Assembly (NCBI GenBank): GCA_965662195.1
Contig: CBFIHA010000005.1
Coordinates: 1-64,000, forward strand
Length of the DNA: 64,000 nt
Origin: UBA1268 sp965662195
Lineage (GTDB): Bacteria; Planctomycetota; Planctomycetia; Pirellulales; UBA1268
Direction: 5' to 3'
Of this stretch, positions 1 to 11,637 are shown in pieces (position 1 is the stretch's first letter; each line of letters begins with the position of its first letter). The position numbers were made by a program, and so were the translations under genes. Below the pieces are notes generated by a model. The model searched no databases, was not told where the DNA came from, and saw only the letters and a list, made by a program, of their open reading frames with translations.

Positions 1-1724
1 CCGCCAGGGAACAGATCCGTGAGGCGTTGGCGGCGGGGGCGGCCGACCCGCCGGACGATCCCGCCACCCGGCGGCAGCAACTGCTCCAGCTCCGCTACCA
101 GCTGGCTTTCGTCATGTACGAGAGCCATCGGTATCACGAGGCGGCTGCGATCGGGGAGCAGTTTCTGATGACTGCTCCGGCCGAACCGATCAGCCGCAAG
201 GCGGCGACCATTGCTCTGGCCAGCTGGCAGGCACTCCGGGCGCAGCCCAATACGACCTGGGGCCGGGCCGCGGTCGGTGAGTTGGCCCGGCTCACCGAGG
301 TGATCATGCGGCAGTGGCCAGAGGATGCCGAATCGGCGGGGGCGGCCATGCTGGCAATCGAGCTGGCTGCCACCGCAGCCGACCGGGCTGCCATCGAGAC
401 CATTCTTGCCGGATTGTCCCTGAGCAGCAGCGGCCGGGCGGAGGTCCTGCTTCGCGGTGGCATGGCGCTTTGGCAACTCTGTGGGTCGGCCGGTGAGTCC
501 GTCGGGGAGCCCGAGTCGGACACCGCAGACAGCTGTGCCAGTGGGGCGGCCGACCGGCTCGACGAGGGGCTTCAGTTGATCGCCGGGGAGCGACCGCTTG
601 CCAGCCCGGATGTTCCGCTGGCGGCGGCCGCGGCGGTGGCCCGCTGTCAGATTGCCCTGACGGTGGGGGGTGAGGCGGCCGAGGGGCTGTTCCCGCTGCT
701 GACCCATCCGCTGTACGGTCCCTGGACGCTGCTGCGGGAGCCGGAGGCGGGGTATTCCCAGCAGCTTGTTGAAGCAGGCCTGACCTGTTGCCTGCGGGGG
801 TTCACGACCACCGGCAGGTTCGCCCGTGCACTGGAGGCGATCACCGCACTGGAGCAGCAGCTGGCGGGGGATGAAGCTGCAGCCGTTCGGCTGGCGGCAA
901 CCGCAGGGGTGCTTGGCCGCGGGCTGCTTGAGGAGCTTGAGGCTGCCGCCACCGCGTTGCCAGGGCAGGACCTGGCACCGTCGTTGCAGCTGCTCAGCCG
1001 CCTGCTCACCATCGCCGCGGCTGCCCCCGCGCCGCGGGCGGTGACGATCTGGGCCGCCGCAACCCTTGCCCGGTTGGGGCAGGCTGAAGGGACACTCGAC
1101 GGGGTGGTCCCCCGGCCGCTGCGGCGCGAACTTCTGGAACGGGCCGCTGGTGCCACGGAGCGGCTGCTGGCCACGTCCGGGGGCCCGGAGCAGACAGCCC
1201 TGAGGCTCCAGCTGGCCCGGCTCTGGACGGCCGTCGGTCGCTGGCAGGAGGCCCTTGAGCAGATCGATCTGGTGGTTCGTGATCCGCGGGCCGGCCGCTT
1301 GGTGCTCGTGCAGCGGGAGGTGGCAGAACTACTCGAGGCGATCGCCCGGGAGCAGCCGGATGCGGCGGAGGCCTGCCGGCGGTTCCAAGATGCCGCGGTC
1401 GGGCGGGGAGCGGCCTGGGGCTGGGGCGGGCTGGCCGCCCGGATTTCCCGGCAAGCGTTTGCTGGCAACGATGACGAGAACCTCCAGTTCAGGCGGCTCT
1501 ACTTCGAGGCCCGCTATCGACTGGCCGGCTGCCGGCTGGCCTGGGCTCGCCGGGAGGCCGATGCGGCCGCCCGCCGCAGGCAGTTCCGGCAGGCTGCCGC
1601 CGAGATCGAGATTGAGGCCCGGCTTCATCCGACGCTCGGGGGAGAAGACTTCCGGCAGCGGTTCGAGCAGCTCCGCGCGGCGCTCAGTCAGGAATTACAG
1701 GAGCCCTTAGGAGACCAGCCATGA
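1..1724 (+). CDS. TPR-like hypothetical protein, 5' end outside window
   Basis: The reading frame is open back to the first bases of the window, so the start codon lies upstream and the gene is partial; the TTG at 27 is only an internal possibility. At least 570 residues are visible. They are almost entirely Ala/Leu/Arg/Glu-rich amphipathic helices of the kind seen in degenerate tetratricopeptide (TPR) solenoids, with no catalytic motif I recognise. The stop overlaps the start of the next gene by ATGA, so the two are translationally coupled and very probably act together with the ExbB/ExbD channel genes downstream. A scaffold or periplasmic adaptor for that channel is an inference from position only. 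Confidence 0.75.
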   Translation, partial: AREQIREALAAGAADPPDDPATRRQQLLQLRYQLAFVMYESHRYHEAAAIGEQFLMTAPAEPISRKAATIALASWQALRAQPNTTWGRAAVGELARLTEVIMRQWPEDAESAGAAMLAIELAATAADRAAIETILAGLSLSSSGRAEVLLRGGMALWQLCGSAGESVGEPESDTADSCASGAADRLDEGLQLIAGERPLASPDVPLAAAAAVARCQIALTVGGEAAEGLFPLLTHPLYGPWTLLREPEAGYSQQLVEAGLTCCLRGFTTTGRFARALEAITALEQQLAGDEAAAVRLAATAGVLGRGLLEELEAAATALPGQDLAPSLQLLSRLLTIAAAAPAPRAVTIWAAATLARLGQAEGTLDGVVPRPLRRELLERAAGATERLLATSGGPEQTALRLQLARLWTAVGRWQEALEQIDLVVRDPRAGRLVLVQREVAELLEAIAREQPDAAEACRRFQDAAVGRGAAWGWGGLAARISRQAFAGNDDENLQFRRLYFEARYRLAGCRLAWARREADAAARRRQFRQAAAEIEIEARLHPTLGGEDFRQRFEQLRAALSQELQEPLGDQP

Positions 1725-2830
1725 CATGGGCGGAACAGACTGGGGAGGGGGCGGTTTCACCCTGGACATGGCTGCTTGCCGGCGGCCTCTTGCTCGGCTG
1801 GCCCCCGCACCCGTTGGCGGCAGCCGACCGGGTCGTAACAGCGGCGGCCACCCTGCTGGGTGAGGTGGTCAGCATGACCCCCGACGCCCTTGAGTTCCGG
1901 GTTCAGGGATCGACCGGGCGTCCGCAACAGATCACTGTCGGTGAGATTGTCAGCCTCGCACTCGACAGTGAGCCACCGCGGGTCACGGAGGCGAGGCGTT
2001 TGTTTGGGCAGGGCGAGTATCAGGCTGCGCTTGACGTCATCGCCGAGGTGACTCCGGTTGAGCTGGAGGTTGCTTCGGCTGTGGCCCGGGGAGAGTACGC
2101 CTACGTGAAGGCTGTCGCCGCGGGCCGGCGGGCGATTGCCACCGGCACCGAGCTGGCCGCGGCCGGTGCGGGTGTCACAGACTTCCTCGACCGCTTCAGC
2201 CGTACCATCCATCGCTATGAGATGCTTGAGTTGGCGGGGGATTTGGAGCTGGCCGCGGGCCGGCCGGAAGCGGCCCTGGCCCGCTATCGCCAACTCGCCG
2301 TGGGCCCACCGTCGCTGACGATTCGCGCCGCCCGGCGCGAGGCCGAAACCCTGCTGAAGCTGGGACGTTCGGCAGAGGCGGCTTCGGTCTTTTCGGCCGC
2401 GGCGGAACTGCCGGCACCCGATCCGGCCAGCCGACGGGAACGGACTGCCACCACCATCGGAGCAGCCGAATGCCTCATTGCCCTCGACCGTCCCGACGAG
2501 GCGGTCATGCAGGTTCGCCAGTTGTTGGCCCTGGTCGAACCACCGGCCGCCGCCGATGAAGAGTCGCAGCGGCAGATTGCCCGCGGGTATGCCACGCTCG
2601 GGCGGGCCTTGTTGGCCGCCGGCCGGGAGCAGGATGCGCTGATTGCCTACCTCACGGTCGATCTGGTCCACAGCGGTGATTCCGTTAGTCATGCCGAAGC
2701 ACTCTTCCGTCTGGTTGAGCTCTGGAAACGGGGCCGCTATCCCCAGCGGGCCGGAGAGGCCCGCCGGCGACTTGAAGCGTCCTATCCGGACAGCCCCTGG
2801 GTGGATCGGCTGGACCGGACAGCTGACTGA
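1721..2830 (+). CDS. TPR-domain exported hypothetical protein
   Basis: 369 aa, starting at the ATGA overlap with the preceding gene. A hydrophobic stretch around residues 16-34 ending in PLAAA looks like a signal peptide or N-terminal anchor. Residues about 40-85 form a small beta-rich segment (VVSMTPDALEFRV), and the rest is TPR-like helices with the periodic A-x-x-x-Y/G pattern. No enzyme motif is visible. Its place just before a TolQ/ExbB gene suggests a periplasmic partner of the channel, comparable in position to the TPR protein YbgF of Tol systems, but no sequence link to YbgF is claimed. Confidence 0.8.
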   Translation: MTWAEQTGEGAVSPWTWLLAGGLLLGWPPHPLAAADRVVTAAATLLGEVVSMTPDALEFRVQGSTGRPQQITVGEIVSLALDSEPPRVTEARRLFGQGEYQAALDVIAEVTPVELEVASAVARGEYAYVKAVAAGRRAIATGTELAAAGAGVTDFLDRFSRTIHRYEMLELAGDLELAAGRPEAALARYRQLAVGPPSLTIRAARREAETLLKLGRSAEAASVFSAAAELPAPDPASRRERTATTIGAAECLIALDRPDEAVMQVRQLLALVEPPAAADEESQRQIARGYATLGRALLAAGREQDALIAYLTVDLVHSGDSVSHAEALFRLVELWKRGRYPQRAGEARRRLEASYPDSPWVDRLDRTAD

Positions 2831-2838
2831 CCCGACTG

Positions 2839-2859
2839 GGCGGCTTGGCGAAGCCCGCC
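2839..2859 (+). other. intergenic hairpin after TPR gene
   Basis: In the 111-bp gap before the ExbB-like gene, GGCGGCTT (2839-2846) pairs with AAGCCCGCC (2851-2859) with one bulged base and a GGCG loop. There is no T-tract, so it may be an mRNA processing or stability hairpin rather than an intrinsic terminator. Confidence 0.35.
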
Positions 2860-2941
2860 TGCTGCCGGTAGGCTGCTGGGCCGTCGGAGGCGATGCAGGC
2901 CCGCGGACCGCCTGCCGGCTTGGCAAACAGGGATGTGAACG

Positions 2942-3751
2942 ATGCAGAAGCAGGAAGCGATGCGGTCGATGGTGGGACAACTGCTGGTCGTTGCCGCCTT
3001 GATGGCGGGCCTCCCCGGGGCTCAGGGGCAGGAGCCGGCCGCGAATGACGCGGCTGGACCGGAAGCGGCGGTGCTGGCACCGGCCGCGGCGGCGGCTTCC
3101 GCCGAGCCGGGCTCCGCTCCTCCGCCACGCAACCTGCTGTTCTATTACTTCGGCGCGCTAGGCCCGACCTTCGTCATCGTCTTCCTCGGCCTGTCGTTCG
3201 CGCTGGTCGCGCTGCTGGTGATGTGCTTCCTACAGTTGCGGCGATCGGTGCTCCTGCCGCCCGACCTGGTCGAAGGGTTCGAGACGCACATCGACAAAAA
3301 GGAGTTCCAGCAGGCGTATGAGCTGGCCAAGGCCGACGACTCGCCGCTGGGCCGTGTGCTTGCGGCGGCCTTGGTGAAACTGCAGGTCGGCTACGAGCAG
3401 GCCCTCGAGGCCATGCGGGAGGTTCAGGCTGAGGAGGTGATGCGGCTGGAGCACAAGATCAGCTACGTCTCGTTGGTGGGAGCCCTGGCCCCGATGTTTG
3501 GCCTGCTCGGAACGGTCAGCGGCATGGTCGCGGCTTTTTCGGTCATCGCCCAGTCGGCGACCCAGCCCAAGCCGGCTGAGCTGGCCTCGGGCATCTCCCA
3601 GGCATTGGTCACGACCCTGATCGGGCTCTGGCTGGCGATCCCGGCGGTCGCCTGCTTCAGCCTGTTCCGGAATTGGCTGGAACGATTTTCCACCGATCTC
3701 GACACCGAGAGCATTCGACTGATCGCCAAGGTGCCGGTGGCCAAGAAGTGA
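2942..3751 (+). CDS. MotA/TolQ/ExbB proton channel family protein
   Basis: 269 aa. A signal-peptide-like start (LLVVAALMAGLPGAQG) precedes an Ala/Pro-rich linker, then a first membrane helix near residues 70-98, a cytoplasmic helical segment (residues 100-165), and two closely spaced membrane helices containing the family motif GALAPMFGLLGTVSGM followed by the A-S-G-I-S-Q-A-L-V-T-T-L-IG segment. ExbB/TolQ proteins form the pentameric stator of inner-membrane proton channels that energise outer-membrane or envelope functions. Two ExbD/TolR genes follow directly, which supports the call. An N-terminal signal peptide ahead of the first helix is an extension relative to E. coli TolQ. Confidence 0.9.
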   Translation: MQKQEAMRSMVGQLLVVAALMAGLPGAQGQEPAANDAAGPEAAVLAPAAAAASAEPGSAPPPRNLLFYYFGALGPTFVIVFLGLSFALVALLVMCFLQLRRSVLLPPDLVEGFETHIDKKEFQQAYELAKADDSPLGRVLAAALVKLQVGYEQALEAMREVQAEEVMRLEHKISYVSLVGALAPMFGLLGTVSGMVAAFSVIAQSATQPKPAELASGISQALVTTLIGLWLAIPAVACFSLFRNWLERFSTDLDTESIRLIAKVPVAKK

Positions 3752-3812
3752 CAGCCGCTGGTGTCAGTGGGCGCTGCGGTGACCGGGAAAAGAAAGCAGA
3801 GGCGTCGCGATA

Positions 3813-4250
3813 GTGGCAGGCAGAACCAAGGGGCCGGCGACCGTCGAGGTCGACATGACGCCGATGATCGATGTCACCTTTCAGCTGATCACCTTTTTCA
3901 TGTTCGTGCTGAACTTCAGCGAGGCTGAACAGGACGAGCGGATTCAGCTGCCAGCCAGCCAGTTGGCCAAGCCGGCCGAGGGGGTGGTGGAAACGCCGAT
4001 CACGATGCAACTGACCGCCGACGGCGGGGTGCTCTATGCCGGTGAGATTCTTCCGGTCGACCAGATCGGCCGGTCGCTTGAGCAGGAGCGGGAGATCATC
4101 GTGGCTGCCGGCAAGGATCCGGCGCTGGCCACCGTGATCGTGCGGGCCGACGGCCGCGCCCGGACCGGCGACGTCCAGCAGGTCATCAGGATCTGCCAGG
4201 AACAGGGCTTCGAGCGGTTCGCCCTTCGCGCCCTTTACAAGCCGGAGTGA
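3813..4250 (+). CDS. ExbD/TolR family biopolymer transport protein (first copy)
   Basis: 145 aa from a GTG start at 3813, preceded by a purine-rich AGAGG. A short cytoplasmic N-terminus leads into the diagnostic V-D-M-T-P-M-I-D-V-T-F-Q-L segment at about residues 15-28, whose Asp is the proton-carrying residue of the single membrane helix. The periplasmic domain follows (residues 45-145) and ends with the usual VI-RICQEQGF strand-helix unit. It should assemble with the ExbB/TolQ product encoded 60 bp upstream. It differs clearly from the second ExbD downstream, so the pair may form a mixed dimer in the channel. Confidence 0.9.
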   Translation: MAGRTKGPATVEVDMTPMIDVTFQLITFFMFVLNFSEAEQDERIQLPASQLAKPAEGVVETPITMQLTADGGVLYAGEILPVDQIGRSLEQEREIIVAAGKDPALATVIVRADGRARTGDVQQVIRICQEQGFERFALRALYKPE

Positions 4251-4253
4251 CCA

Positions 4254-4748
4254 ATGGCCCAGCCTGCCCCGAAGCGCCGGCGACTCGAGAAGCTGGCGAT
4301 CAACATGACGCCGATGATCGACGTCGTCTTTCAGCTGATGATCTTTTTCATGCTGACGCTGAACATCATCGCTCCCGAGGGAGACTTTGATATCCGCATG
4401 CCGCTGTCGAAGTCGGCGGGCCCGCCGACCGACGAGCTGCAACTGCCCCCCATCCGTGTCCGGCTCGCCGCCGACCCGGCCGGTGGCCTGCAGACGCTCT
4501 CGATGAACGGTGAGCCGGTGGCCGGCTTTGATGACCTCCAGCAGCGGGTGGCGGGCATCGTGGAGGCGGCGCTGGCCTCGGGTGGAACGGCCGAGGATGT
4601 TGAGTTGGAACTCGACTGCGATGAGGAGCTCGACTACACCCATGTTGTACAGGCCATCACAGCCGTCTCGGGCCGCATCGAGGATGGTCGCGTGGTCGAG
4701 ATGATTAAGAAGATCAGCTTCGCGCCGCCGGCCGCCGTGGTCGAATGA
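4254..4748 (+). CDS. ExbD/TolR family biopolymer transport protein (second copy)
   Basis: 164 aa, starting three bases after the stop of the first ExbD. The N-terminus is basic (PKRRRLEKL), followed by the membrane helix with N-M-T-P-M-I-D-V-V-F-Q-L and its channel aspartate. The periplasmic part is longer and more acidic than in the first copy, with a LELDCDEELDYTHVVQAI segment near residue 120. Two different ExbD/TolR genes behind one ExbB/TolQ is a common arrangement in Gram-negative bacteria. The gene converges on the Xer recombinase with only 38 bp between stops and no obvious intrinsic terminator. Confidence 0.9.
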   Translation: MAQPAPKRRRLEKLAINMTPMIDVVFQLMIFFMLTLNIIAPEGDFDIRMPLSKSAGPPTDELQLPPIRVRLAADPAGGLQTLSMNGEPVAGFDDLQQRVAGIVEAALASGGTAEDVELELDCDEELDYTHVVQAITAVSGRIEDGRVVEMIKKISFAPPAAVVE

Positions 4749-4786
4749 TCCTGGCCGTCGATGGTGTCCGCTGAGAATGCCGGGCG

Positions 4787-5788
4787 TCACCGCCGTGGGT
4801 GGAACTGCTCGTGAACGCTGCGGAGCCGGCCCGAGTCGACGTGGGTGTACCGTTGGGTCGTGGCGATGCTGGCGTGGCCGAGCATTTCCTGGACATGCCG
4901 GAGGTCGACACCGCCGGCCACCAGATGGGTGGCAAAGCTGTGCCGCAGCGTGTGCGGCGAGATGTCGGCTGGCAGGCCGGCAGCGGTGGCATGCTCGTGG
5001 ACGATTTCCCAGATTCGCATCCGGGAGAGCCGGTTGCCGCGGGTCGACAGCAGAAGCCATTCACTCGGGCCGCTCCGCCCGCTGAATCGCGGCCGATACC
5101 GCGTGAGCCAGTCAGCGATCGCCTCCCGGGCCCGGCCGCCGAGTGGAACGACCCGTTCCTTGTTCCCCTTGCCGTGGCAGGTGCAGAACTGCTCGTCGAG
5201 ATGGAGGTCGGTTAGTCGCAACGCCGAAACTTCCGAGGCCCGGCAGCCGGTGGCGTAGAGCAGTTCGAGCAGGGCCCGGTCGCGGCCGCCGGCCGCTGTG
5301 AACTGTGAGGGGCTGTCGAGCAGGCGATCAACCTGCTGCGGGCTGAGAACACCCGGGATCGTGTCATCGCGGCGGCCGAGTACGAGCCGTTCGGCCGGGT
5401 TGTCGGCCACCACGCCCTCAAGCTGCAAAAAGGCATGGAAGCTCCGCAGCGTGGCCGCTTGCCGGGCGATGCTGGCCCGGGCCCGGCCCCGGCGGGCGAG
5501 ATCACCGAGGAAGTCACCCAGGTCTTGAATCGTCACGGTGAGCGGGTTGCGGCCGCTGAGCCAGGTGGCGAAGCCGTCGAGATCCCGGCGGTAGGCCGCC
5601 TGGGTGTTCGCCGCAAGCCCCCGCTCGTGGCGGACATAGGCCAGGAACCGGTCGATCAGTTCGGCGATCCCGATTCCTGCCAGCGGCTCCGGTTGGGGCC
5701 CCTCGAAGGCAATCCGCCGCCGCCGCGAAGGACGGGCGGAACCCTTCGCCGCTGCTGATCCTGTGACGGTGGTCTGGCGGCGGGGCAT
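4787..5788 (-). CDS. xerD: Xer-type tyrosine recombinase
   Basis: 333 aa from the ATG at 5788; a longer frame to 5953 would run into metH and has no recombinase sequence. Residues 40-125 form the SAM-like core-binding domain (ELIDRFLAYVRHERGL). The catalytic domain shows Arg in ATGCRASEVSALRL, Lys in GKGNKERVVPL, His/Arg in HTLRHSFATHL, His in LGHAS and the nucleophile Tyr in TTQRYTHV, so all active-site residues are present. XerC/XerD resolve chromosome dimers at dif during segregation. Length fits a Xer protein plus about 35 extra N-terminal residues. XerC versus XerD cannot be settled by eye. It lies 52 bp downstream of metH on the same strand, with no dif-like site recognised nearby. Confidence 0.9.
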   Translation of the reverse strand: MPRRQTTVTGSAAAKGSARPSRRRRIAFEGPQPEPLAGIGIAELIDRFLAYVRHERGLAANTQAAYRRDLDGFATWLSGRNPLTVTIQDLGDFLGDLARRGRARASIARQAATLRSFHAFLQLEGVVADNPAERLVLGRRDDTIPGVLSPQQVDRLLDSPSQFTAAGGRDRALLELLYATGCRASEVSALRLTDLHLDEQFCTCHGKGNKERVVPLGGRAREAIADWLTRYRPRFSGRSGPSEWLLLSTRGNRLSRMRIWEIVHEHATAAGLPADISPHTLRHSFATHLVAGGVDLRHVQEMLGHASIATTQRYTHVDSGRLRSVHEQFHPRR

Positions 5789-5840
5789 GAGCCTGTCCGG
5801 TTTCGGAAGTCCCCGGCGGCCGACAGGACGTTCCGTCGCC

Positions 5841-9536
<3,696 letters not shown>

Positions 9537-9767
9537 AAAGCTTTCGTGCTGGCTGCGGGTTGAACTGAAACGCGAGAAAAAGGGAAACCGACGGCTGCCA
9601 GGCCGAATCCGCCCTAACAAGGGCCATCATAGGCCAGGCAGCCCGGTCGGCCTACCGGGGTCGGGTGAACGGGGGGGTGTTGCCGTGGCAACCTGTGCGC
9701 GGGCCCGCCCTGGCCGTTCAAGCGGCAACTCGGGCTGCGTCGACAACAATCCCCGAGGGAGCGGGTG

Positions 9768-10205
9768 ATGGACACAATCGCGGTTTTTCCAGATCTTACG
9801 GCCAACACTCCGGCGGTCGAGCCCACCCTCGGCAGCCTCCAGCCCAAGTCATCCTTCGATGCGGCCTCGCCACCAGAGCCGGAGAATGCTGCCCTATCCG
9901 ACGAGTCAAACACAAGCCAACAACAACCGACCCGCGTTCGCACCCGCAGGCGTGTCCGACGCCGGGCTTCGGCCAACCGCTCGGCTGTCAGCCCCTCGCG
10001 GGTCATGACGGCTCCGCTTCGGAGCCAGTGGGCAGCAGTGACAGTGCTCGCCGCAGTTGCCGCGGCTGTCTGGGCGGCGGTGCTGGTTGTCGAACGGCAG
10101 CCCTTGCCCGGGGTGCCGAAGGTTGCCGCCGAGCCGTTTGCCGCCGTTCGGGTTGCGGCCGACCCGTCCCCGAGTGAATCCGCAGTGGAGACCCGTCGGC
10201 AATGA
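9768..10205 (+). CDS. single-pass membrane hypothetical protein (first gene of ATPase trio)
   Basis: 145 aa from ATG 9768 with GGAG-like purines upstream (a GTG at 9765 is an alternative). The N-terminal 80 residues are polar and then strongly basic (TRVRTRRRVRRRASANR), followed by one hydrophobic helix near residues 86-106 and a short C-terminal tail of about 40 residues. I do not recognise a family. The stop overlaps the next start by ATGA. Because the next two genes resemble the kinase and ATPase of polysaccharide-export modules, this could be the membrane partner, in the role of a Wzz-like anchor, but no Wzz motif is visible. Confidence 0.7.
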   Translation: MDTIAVFPDLTANTPAVEPTLGSLQPKSSFDAASPPEPENAALSDESNTSQQQPTRVRTRRRVRRRASANRSAVSPSRVMTAPLRSQWAAVTVLAAVAAAVWAAVLVVERQPLPGVPKVAAEPFAAVRVAADPSPSESAVETRRQ

Positions 10206-10912
10206 ATGGTGATCTGCTCGACCGGGCGTTTCTGCAGGCGGCGGCTGGACAGGGGCCGCGAGGCTTCCCGACCACCGATGCTCAGGGAGGCATCATCCCG
10301 GCTGCGCTCGATGCGGGGGCCGACCAAACTGCGGCCGATGGCAAACCCCCGGTGGCAACTGCTACCGGCGCGGAGATGAGCGACGGCAGCGGAGAGGCCG
10401 CAGCTGCGGCAGTCGACCAGACCCTGCTGGAACTCCTCGAACGCTTCCCAGAGCAGTGGGCAGCGGTCGCCTTGGCGGTGGAGCAGGCCAGTCGGGCCGG
10501 CACGCGGGTGATTGCCGTGGCCGGACACCAGCAGGGCGAGGGCAGGACGACGCTCGTGCGGGGCCTCGGCCTGTTGCTGTCGGAGCGGGGCTGGCAGGTG
10601 ACCTCCTTTCCATCTGCGGCGGCCTGGTGGCAGGAACTGGTTGGGGCCGGGCCGGGTTGGCAGCCCCTCCACACTAAAACCGCCGCCGACAACGACATCG
10701 TGCTGGTTGATGCCGGCATCTGGTTTCCACCCGGGCCGCTGCGTCCCCGGCAGTTACTGCTGAAAATGTTTGGCTTTGATGGTGTGCTGCTGATGCGACA
10801 CCATGCCCACGCCTCCTGCCCCGCGCGGGACGGGGCGATTGCAAAGGCGGGACTGAAGTCGATCGGTGAAATCGTCAGCTTTGCACCCGCGCTCACTCAG
10901 AGGGCAGCATGA
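10202..10912 (+). CDS. CpsD/BY-kinase-like P-loop protein with altered Walker A
   Basis: 236 aa. Residues 1-75 are low-complexity linker. From about residue 100 the pattern of a CpsD/CapB (bacterial tyrosine kinase) P-loop domain appears: beta strand VIAVAGHQQGEGRTTLVRGL, then a short strand and a Walker-B-like DNDIVLVDAGIWF near residue 162, and a final LLMRHHAHAS region in the position of the usual VV-R strand. The Walker A lysine is replaced by Arg (GEGRTT), and the C-terminal tyrosine cluster of true BY-kinases is missing. It is ATGA-coupled on both sides. A regulator of polysaccharide export is plausible; catalytic activity is doubtful. Confidence 0.7.
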   Translation: MNGDLLDRAFLQAAAGQGPRGFPTTDAQGGIIPAALDAGADQTAADGKPPVATATGAEMSDGSGEAAAAAVDQTLLELLERFPEQWAAVALAVEQASRAGTRVIAVAGHQQGEGRTTLVRGLGLLLSERGWQVTSFPSAAAWWQELVGAGPGWQPLHTKTAADNDIVLVDAGIWFPPGPLRPRQLLLKMFGFDGVLLMRHHAHASCPARDGAIAKAGLKSIGEIVSFAPALTQRAA

Positions 10913-11637
10913 ACGCGTCTCTCCACCAGCCGCCCACGCTGTCCAGCAACGGGACATTTCCGGCAGATGCTCCCCCCGTCGCCGCCGCCGGTAACCAGCA
11001 GACTGCCCTCGCCCGGCTGCTCTATGCGGTTCGGCAGCCGGGCGGGCTCGCCGTGCTCTGCGGTCCCGGCGGAACGGGAGTGACGACCGTTCTGGGACAG
11101 CTGGCCGCCGAACTCAAGCAGGCCGAACGACCGGTTCTTCGCCTGTCGGGGTATGACCTCGGCGAAGCTGACCTGCGGCCCTGGGCCGAGGGCATCGCCG
11201 GGCCCGCGGCAATGCCGCCGGTGGTGCTGATGGATGATGGTCACGCGGTTGCCGACGGCCAGCTGACCGCCTTTGTCCGCCAGGCCTTCGCCTCGATCCC
11301 CGCAGCGGCGATTGTGTTGGCCGGTCGCGGTCGACTGCTGACGCTGCTGGCGCGAGAGCGGGATCTGGGGGGCCGGGTGATGCTGCGGTCAGTGCTGCGA
11401 GCCTGGACGTGTGCTGAGACCGAGGCGGTTGTCGGCAGGCGGCTGGAAGCTGCCGGTGTCGTGGGCCACGAGGCCAGCGTGCCGGCCACGATCCATGCGA
11501 TCACTGCGGGGATTCCCCAGGCAATCCGCCAACTGCTCGAAACGGTGTTGCTGGTGGCGGCAACGCAGCCGGAGCACCGGCTGCGGTGCGACGATATCGA
11601 GCGGATGCACGAGCGGCTCAGCCTGGCAGCAGCCTGA
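10909..11637 (+). CDS. ExeA-like AAA ATPase with degenerate Walker A
   Basis: 242 aa, ATGA-overlapped with the previous gene. The fold pattern matches ExeA/TIGR03015-type ATPases: strand GLAVLCGPGGTGVTTVLGQL (residues 46-65), Walker-B-like VVLMDDGHAV near residue 108, the LRAWTCAETEAVV segment corresponding to the ExeA LxPLxxxET motif, and the helical lid IHAITAGIPQAIRQL. The Walker A lysine is Val (GTGVTT) and the Walker B glutamate is Asp-Gly-His, so ATP hydrolysis is unlikely. The 3' end overlaps the convergent thiO stop by 20 bp. Known precedent: XrtA-linked EPS clusters pair an ExeA-like ATPase with a CpsD-like kinase. Confidence 0.75.
   Translation: MNASLHQPPTLSSNGTFPADAPPVAAAGNQQTALARLLYAVRQPGGLAVLCGPGGTGVTTVLGQLAAELKQAERPVLRLSGYDLGEADLRPWAEGIAGPAAMPPVVLMDDGHAVADGQLTAFVRQAFASIPAAAIVLAGRGRLLTLLARERDLGGRVMLRSVLRAWTCAETEAVVGRRLEAAGVVGHEASVPATIHAITAGIPQAIRQLLETVLLVAATQPEHRLRCDDIERMHERLSLAAA

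Noticed and set aside
9537..9767. SAM or cobalamin riboswitch before metH
   Set aside because: No B12-box-like GCCACTG or SAM-I core pattern was seen on the minus strand.
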